Source: Armatimonadota bacterium (lineage in GTDB: Bacteria; Armatimonadota; HRBIN16). Taken from it: DNA of 5,356 bases. Within the stretch, counting starts at the first letter, position 1; every line of letters begins with the position of its first letter. Under the pieces are notes generated by a model, which was not told the origin of the DNA, did not search any database, and saw nothing but the letters and a program-made list of their open reading frames with translations. Below are positions 1 to 5,356 of the stretch, piece by piece. The stretch is taken from the NCBI GenBank assembly GCA_028275265.1, contig JAPWUZ010000187.1:1-5356 (forward strand), read 5' to 3'. Position numbers and translations under genes: made by a program.

Positions 1-516
1 GATTCCCTCCTTCGCGCTGGCGAGGATGGCTTCCGAGGCGTCTAGCATGAGGATATTCTCTATCTCCTCCTTGACGCGCTCGGGGTCGGCGGCGGGCAGG
101 TCGATTTTGTTGATGACGGGGATGATTTCGAGGTGATTGTTCATCGCCAGGTTGACGTTGGCAATGGTCTGCGCCTCCACGCCTTGGGAGGCATCCACTA
201 CCAGCAGCGCGCCCTCACACGCCGCGAGGCTGCGGGAGACCTCATAGGTGAAGTCCACGTGCCCCGGCGTGTCGATAAGGTTCAGCTCGTACTCCTGTCC
301 ATCGCGCGCGCGGTAGGTCAGGCGCACGGCGGTCATCTTGATAGTGATGCCCCGCTCACGCTCCAGGTCCATCTGGTCCAGCACCTGCTCCTGCATCTGG
401 CGGGGGTCAATCGCACCCGTAAACTCCAGAATGCGGTCGGCGAGGGTGGACTTTCCGTGGTCGATGTGCGCGATGATACAGAAGTTCCGGATATGGTCTT
501 GCGGCGCGTGTTGCAT
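1..516 (-). CDS. lepA: Elongation factor 4 (LepA), N-terminal GTPase domain, cut by the left window edge
   Basis: LepA/EF4 is a ribosome-associated translational GTPase, reported to act in back-translocation and in 30S initiation or biogenesis; it is cytosolic with a membrane-bound pool. The 172 residues visible are the start of a protein usually near 600 residues. All five GTPase motifs are present: G1 AHIDHGKS at 16-23, G2 RGITI at 55-59, G3 DTPGH at 82-86, G4 NKID at 136-139 and G5 SAK at 167-169. The stretches [31 protein letters not shown] and [13 protein letters not shown] separate it from EF-G and typA. The ATG at 514-516 has AGGAGG at 522-527, five bases away. An in-frame TAG at 538-540 bounds the frame; a GTG at 529-531 is the only rival start and has no ribosome-binding site. 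The gene has its own promoter and lies 53 bases after the dsbA-like gene. The identification is very secure. Confidence 0.97.
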   Translation of the reverse strand, partial: MQHAPQDHIRNFCIIAHIDHGKSTLADRILEFTGAIDPRQMQEQVLDQMDLERERGITIKMTAVRLTYRARDGQEYELNLIDTPGHVDFTYEVSRSLAACEGALLVVDASQGVEAQTIANVNLAMNNHLEIIPVINKIDLPAADPERVKEEIENILMLDASEAILASAKEGI

Positions 517-537
517 CGATGCCTCCTGCACCGATGC
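513..537 (-). promoter_or_regulatory. RNA hairpin enclosing the lepA ribosome-binding site and start codon
   Basis: On the minus strand, GCATCGGTGC (537 to 528) is followed by the five bases AGGAG (527 to 523) and then GCATCGATGC (522 to 513). The two arms pair over all ten positions as RNA, with one G-U pair at 531/519. The loop is the core of the Shine-Dalgarno sequence, and the ATG (516-514) lies in the 3' arm. The 3' arm is itself a perfect DNA palindrome and the 5' arm a near copy, so the two form a direct repeat with a 15-base period. The pairing is seen directly; a regulatory role is inferred. The site could instead bind a protein as DNA, or be chance. Confidence 0.6.
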
Positions 538-539
538 CT

Positions 540-569
540 ATTGTATCCGAGAACAGGGCGAAAAGTCAA
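540..569 (-). promoter_or_regulatory. Sigma-70/SigA-type promoter for lepA
   Basis: The -35 is TTGACT (569 to 564), 5 of 6 to consensus, and the -10 is TACAAT (545 to 540), also 5 of 6, with an 18-base spacer. The -35 begins at the base after the TGA stop of the dsbA-like gene. Transcription should start near 532-535, giving a leader of only about 16 to 19 bases that begins inside the 5' arm of the hairpin around the ribosome-binding site. No terminator separates it from the upstream operon, so lepA may be read from two kinds of transcript. Confidence 0.72.
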
Positions 570-1217
570 TCAGTTGCCCTGCATCACCTTCTCGATCTCC
601 GCGGCGAGGGACAAATGTCCCTGAATCATCTGACCCTTTTCACCCACAAACAGGAAGTACGTGGGCGTGGAGTTCACTCCATATCGCCGTGCCGTGGCTA
701 TGTCGTTGAGGATTGCTTCCTGCACTTCCCTGCTTTTCATATCCTTATGGAACTGCTCCATATTTAAGCCCAGCGAGCGTGCGAACTCTTCCAGCCGCTT
801 GTCGCTGGCATCCTGCTCGTTAAAGATAAGGTCCTGCATCTCCCAGAACTTGCCCTGCCGGTATGCCGCCTCGGCTGCCCGCGCGAACAGCATTGCCTTC
901 GGATGGATATCCAGCGGATAGTGTCGGAATATCAGACGGATTTTACCCTCGTACCTCAGCAGTAACTGCTCGACGGTCTCATTTCCCCGGCGGCAGGAAG
1001 GACACTGCATATCGCTGAATTCCACCACAACCACTTTCGCATTGGGGTTGCCTTTCTCCGGCCTGCCGGGTATCACCAGGTCACTGAGTTTAATCTCCGT
1101 GGGTTTGGCTTCGGGGAGTTGTGGTGGACGGGTATAGTAATTTAGCGCTGCCAGTCCCGCGCCCAAAATCAGAACGAGCCCCAGCAAGATTAACAGAAAA
1201 CGTGTCTCCGACTTCAT
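570..1217 (-). CDS. Membrane-anchored DsbA-like thioredoxin-fold oxidoreductase
   Basis: This is a predicted extracytoplasmic thiol-disulfide oxidoreductase that would introduce or rearrange disulfides in exported proteins. The 215-residue protein has a short basic start and one hydrophobic segment at about 7-25 (an uncleaved anchor or signal), then a Pro-rich linker to about residue 55. The thioredoxin-like domain begins KVVVVEFSDMQCPSC, with active site CPSC at 72-75. A helical insertion of the DsbA type covers about 100-175, and the cis-proline loop STPTYFLF has Thr184-Pro185. This layout fits the DsbA/BdbD (Thioredoxin_4) family. The ATG has GAGGG four bases upstream (1222-1226). The gene starts 10 bases after the VKOR gene, its likely reoxidising partner. 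An isomerase or reductase role cannot be excluded, but the partner gene favours oxidase. The family call is secure and the exact role is inferred. Confidence 0.92.
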   Translation of the reverse strand: MKSETRFLLILLGLVLILGAGLAALNYYTRPPQLPEAKPTEIKLSDLVIPGRPEKGNPNAKVVVVEFSDMQCPSCRRGNETVEQLLLRYEGKIRLIFRHYPLDIHPKAMLFARAAEAAYRQGKFWEMQDLIFNEQDASDKRLEEFARSLGLNMEQFHKDMKSREVQEAILNDIATARRYGVNSTPTYFLFVGEKGQMIQGHLSLAAEIEKVMQGN

Positions 1218-1227
1218 TTTTCCCTCG

Positions 1228-1677
1228 CTATGCCTCAGATGGTGTGGTTATGAGATGCGGCTGTCGCCACGCCAGCAAGCTCAGCACAAACAGTGCCGTA
1301 GCGATTATAGCAGAAGCCATGCACCACTGGCAAATCGCGTGAATGACGAACAGCTCCAGATAGGTAAGATACAGTGAAACCAGAAAGCCCACCGTACCCC
1401 ACAGCAAAAGCAGGTGTGCGAACAACCGCTGATGTTCTGCGGGCACAGAAGGTCGCAGGGCACACAAGAACGCAAAGGACAGATAGAACAGCGTCCCATA
1501 GGCGGCTACCGGTATGCCAAACAGGCGCGATGTGGGATGTTGTGCCACCTGGTCGCAACCAGCGTTCGTACAGGGGATATTTGCATTCAGCACGTGCCAG
1601 TACCACAGCAGCCCCGCCACAATCAGCCCTGCTACAGCGAGCGCGAACATCACTCGGTTGACCTTGACACTGCTCAT
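1228..1677 (-). CDS. VKOR-family quinone-linked thiol oxidoreductase (DsbB substitute)
   Basis: Bacterial vitamin K epoxide reductase homologues sit in the cytoplasmic membrane, reoxidise a DsbA-like partner and pass electrons to quinone. The 149-residue protein has four hydrophobic segments at about 9-29, 54-74, 87-112 and 119-137. The key VKOR residues are visible: a loop cysteine pair Cys36 and Cys41 (PCTNAGCDQV), Ser50 in SRLFGIP, and the quinone-proximal CQWC at 116-119 at the mouth of the last helix. The loop pair is only four residues apart, shorter than the five in the Synechococcus enzyme or the seven in human VKOR. There is no fused thioredoxin domain; the DsbA-like protein is encoded separately just downstream. 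The only usable start is the ATG at 1675-1677, because the guaB stop codon at 1693-1695 is in this same frame. A GGAG lies four bases upstream. The gene is probably read from the guaB promoter. Confidence 0.93.
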   Translation of the reverse strand: MSSVKVNRVMFALAVAGLIVAGLLWYWHVLNANIPCTNAGCDQVAQHPTSRLFGIPVAAYGTLFYLSFAFLCALRPSVPAEHQRLFAHLLLLWGTVGFLVSLYLTYLELFVIHAICQWCMASAIIATALFVLSLLAWRQPHLITTPSEA

Positions 1678-1692
1678 GCCTCTCCATCCGCA

Positions 1693-3246
<1,554 letters not shown>

Positions 3247-5356
3247 TTACGCACTGCGTCGTACGCGAGTGGCCACCTCACCCAGCAGGGTAAACACTGT
3301 GGTACCCTGTGCGCCCAGCCCGATTGCCTGCCGGAGGTGCTCTTCCGCACGTCGGAAGTCGCCGTCGATCACGTACAGCTCTCCCAATCGCACATGATAC
3401 GCGCTCTCGCGCGGGTCCAGGCGAGTGAGCGTCTCCAGAGCGCGGATTTCCCGATCCACCATGCCGTGGTCTTTGGTGAACTCGGCAAACTCTTTCCAAA
3501 CTTCGATGTTTTCCGGCTCGATGGTCACCGCGCGCTCATACATCTTGACGGCTGCCAGCACATCGTGGTCGGTCAGGTGTTTCATCTGCGCCCCCATGCG
3601 CAGGGCATGTACGTTGTCGCTATCGATGTTGTCCAGCACATGCTCGAACACCATCAGGGCGGCGGGATACACTTCCAGTCGCGCCAGAGTATCGCCCAAG
3701 AGCAGGTTCGCCTCGAGGTGCAGGGGTTGTAGTGCGACAGCTGCCTGCAGTGCCTGCAGTGCGCCGTTGAGGTCGTTCGTGTATTCCAGCAGGAGTTTGC
3801 CGGTCATCAGCTGCGCCTCAAAATCGTCGGGAGCGATTTGCGCAGCCATCTGGTAGTAGGTGAGGGCGTTCTTCGCCTCCCGTCGCCGCAAATACTCGGC
3901 AGCAATCCACTTGCGCACCTGCGCGTTCTGCGGCTGCTCTTCTGCCAGACGCTTCCACAACTGCAACGCCAGCTCGGGGGGACGTTGTTCTCTGGCATAC
4001 AACGCGGCAACGCTCTCGCACATGCCGGGCCACTCTTTGCGAGCGTGCAGTACCTTCTGGTAGACATAGGTGGCTTCGTGGTTGGTCACACCGTTTTGCG
4101 CGTACGCCTTCGCCAGCGCGACCAGTATCTCTGCATCGTCCGGGTAGTTTTTATGGGCGACCGCGTACACCCCCAGCGCCTTCTGGGAATAGTCCTCTGC
4201 CTTCGCCAGAGCCTGGGCATAAGCGTATGCAACGGTAGCGTCGGATGGGTTGTGTTCAAATGCTTTGGCGTAAAGGCTGACGGCTGTTTTCGTTTGCGCA
4301 CCACGCTGGGCAAGGCAATGCGCCATCGCACACTGCACGTCGCGGATATCGCCGCCTATCTCTTCCAGCACGGGTGCCACCGTCTTTTCGCTCTTTAGCG
4401 CTCGCTGGTAAAGCTCCTCTGCCTGCTCATCATACAGGTTGTTCCTCGCCAATGCGGTTACCAGCGCGGCGAAGGTGTGCATGTCCTCCGGGTTCTGGGA
4501 AAACGCTTCGCGGTAAACAGGCAGGGCGTCTTCATCGTAACACCGCATCAGCATCTGGCATCTTGCCAGAGCCGCCACATAGCGTTTGCGCGAGTCGCCC
4601 CCCAGGGCAATCGCCGCACGCAGCACCTCTGCCTCCCATGGTTTACCCTGCACGTGTCCGCACACCCATTCTGCCAGAAAGTGCGTGTTGGCTGCGTCAC
4701 GGGGCGAATGTTTGAAGAAGGCGTAATACACCTTCAGAGCCTGCGCGTCCGTACGGGGTGGATAGGCACGCGCCAGATAGGTCAGCCAACCCGGGTTGCG
4801 GGGGTTTTCGGCGTAGGCCTGTGATACCACCTCGACGCACTCCGGGGTGACGTTGCCCTCGCGCACAATGGTGTTGGCAAGCTCTTCCAGCATCTTGGGA
4901 CGCGATAGATTGAACCGCTCCCACAGGGGATGCTCTTTCCACTCCTCGCGAACCACCCGCACCCATACCGGAATCATCTGCTCATCCTGCGGAAGCCAAC
5001 CCTGTTTGTATGCCGCCGCCAGCAGAAAAGCCGGACCGGGGTCGTCGGGTTGTACGGCGAAACGGCGACGGTATACTCCTACCCGACCGACGGAGAAGAC
5101 GCCGGCGTCCACGTCTGCCTCCACCAGACATCTTTCTATGCGGGTGCGGCTAATGTCGTCCAGATGATTACACTTCAAGGCAGCGAGATAGAAGGCGAAA
5201 GCCACGCGACTGGTGCGGGGTGGGTCTTCCAGCGACCATTTGCGCGCCAGCGCCACCACAGCCTTGCGATATGCGACCAGCACGCTGGCGAAAGCCCCAA
5301 TCAGGCTCCCCGCTGCAGCCGCGAAGGGGTGAACGGGGAAGAGTAATATTGCACCG
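3247..5356 (-). CDS. Large TPR-repeat protein, probably membrane-anchored, N-terminus beyond the right edge
   Basis: I do not recognise a specific family. The frame is open to the window edge (first whole codon 5353-5355); the GTG at 5281-5283 is the first possible start but has no convincing ribosome-binding site. Numbering from that GTG, 678 residues follow. The upstream part of the frame and residues 1-10 form a hydrophobic stretch (ILLFPVHPF, then AAAAGSLIGAFASVLVAY) followed by the basic YRKAVVALARK, which looks like a membrane helix with a cytosolic C-terminal side. From about residue 265 to 657 there are ten or so TPR units of 34-36 residues, often starting Pro-Asp/Glu-Asp/Asn (for example at 381, 451, 485, 590 and 624). 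Residues about 20-260 are helical with weaker, degenerate repeats. TPR arrays are protein-binding scaffolds; the partner is unknown. An enzymatic or sensor domain may lie outside the window. The gene ends with TAA, 69 bases before guaB. Confidence 0.88.
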   Translation of the reverse strand, partial: GAILLFPVHPFAAAAGSLIGAFASVLVAYRKAVVALARKWSLEDPPRTSRVAFAFYLAALKCNHLDDISRTRIERCLVEADVDAGVFSVGRVGVYRRRFAVQPDDPGPAFLLAAAYKQGWLPQDEQMIPVWVRVVREEWKEHPLWERFNLSRPKMLEELANTIVREGNVTPECVEVVSQAYAENPRNPGWLTYLARAYPPRTDAQALKVYYAFFKHSPRDAANTHFLAEWVCGHVQGKPWEAEVLRAAIALGGDSRKRYVAALARCQMLMRCYDEDALPVYREAFSQNPEDMHTFAALVTALARNNLYDEQAEELYQRALKSEKTVAPVLEEIGGDIRDVQCAMAHCLAQRGAQTKTAVSLYAKAFEHNPSDATVAYAYAQALAKAEDYSQKALGVYAVAHKNYPDDAEILVALAKAYAQNGVTNHEATYVYQKVLHARKEWPGMCESVAALYAREQRPPELALQLWKRLAEEQPQNAQVRKWIAAEYLRRREAKNALTYYQMAAQIAPDDFEAQLMTGKLLLEYTNDLNGALQALQAAVALQPLHLEANLLLGDTLARLEVYPAALMVFEHVLDNIDSDNVHALRMGAQMKHLTDHDVLAAVKMYERAVTIEPENIEVWKEFAEFTKDHGMVDREIRALETLTRLDPRESAYHVRLGELYVIDGDFRRAEEHLRQAIGLGAQGTTVFTLLGEVATRVRRSA

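Noticed and set aside
517..569. An intrinsic terminator after the dsbA-like gene
   Set aside because: The hairpin at 513-537 is not followed by a T-run and reaches into the lepA coding sequence, so it does not resemble a terminator.
133..624. A 163-codon plus-strand open frame opposite lepA and the dsbA end
   Set aside because: It overlaps the GTPase motifs of lepA on the other strand and crosses the lepA promoter; there is no domain or ribosome-binding support.
3742..3759. Tandem 9-bp repeat (TGCCTGCAG twice) in the TPR gene
   Set aside because: It is in frame and encodes Ala-Leu-Gln twice within a normal TPR helix; it is probably simple local duplication without further meaning.
5281..5283. 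GTG as the true start of the TPR gene
   Set aside because: The frame stays open to the window edge and encodes a continuous hydrophobic segment across the GTG, with no suitably placed ribosome-binding site, so a start outside the window is more likely.

Overview
This is a compact bacterial chromosomal segment with moderately high GC. Every supported gene is on the minus strand, so transcription runs from the right edge to the left. In that order the window holds a large TPR-repeat protein whose N-terminus lies beyond the right edge, IMP dehydrogenase (guaB), a four-helix VKOR-family membrane oxidoreductase, a membrane-anchored DsbA-like thioredoxin-fold protein, and the N-terminal GTPase domain of elongation factor 4 (lepA), cut by the left edge. 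There is no tRNA, rRNA, CRISPR array or mobile element, and no gap longer than 69 bases.

The genes suggest a free-living bacterium with an oxidising extracytoplasmic compartment that uses VKOR in place of DsbB. The lineage cannot be fixed from this sequence. VKOR plus DsbA-like pairs are known in Actinobacteria, Cyanobacteria and several deep-branching phyla. A Chloroflexota/Armatimonadota-like source would fit the overall look, but that is a guess.

guaB, the VKOR gene and the dsbA-like gene are separated by only 15 and 10 bases and have no promoter or terminator that I can see between them, so they look like one operon. An extended -10 promoter lies just before guaB. The VKOR and DsbA-like proteins form a plausible disulfide-forming pair: the DsbA-like protein oxidises secreted proteins and VKOR reoxidises it using quinone. 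guaB commits IMP to guanine nucleotide synthesis and has no obvious functional link to that pair.

The most interesting signal is at the start of lepA. A strong sigma-70-type promoter directly abuts the dsbA stop codon. Immediately downstream, the lepA ribosome-binding site sits in the loop of a 10-bp hairpin whose 3' arm contains the start codon. The promoter's expected start point falls inside the 5' arm. Read-through mRNA from the upstream operon would therefore carry the whole hairpin and hide the start, while mRNA from the local promoter would lack part of it. This layout resembles the known phage T4 lysozyme gene arrangement, but here it is a prediction.
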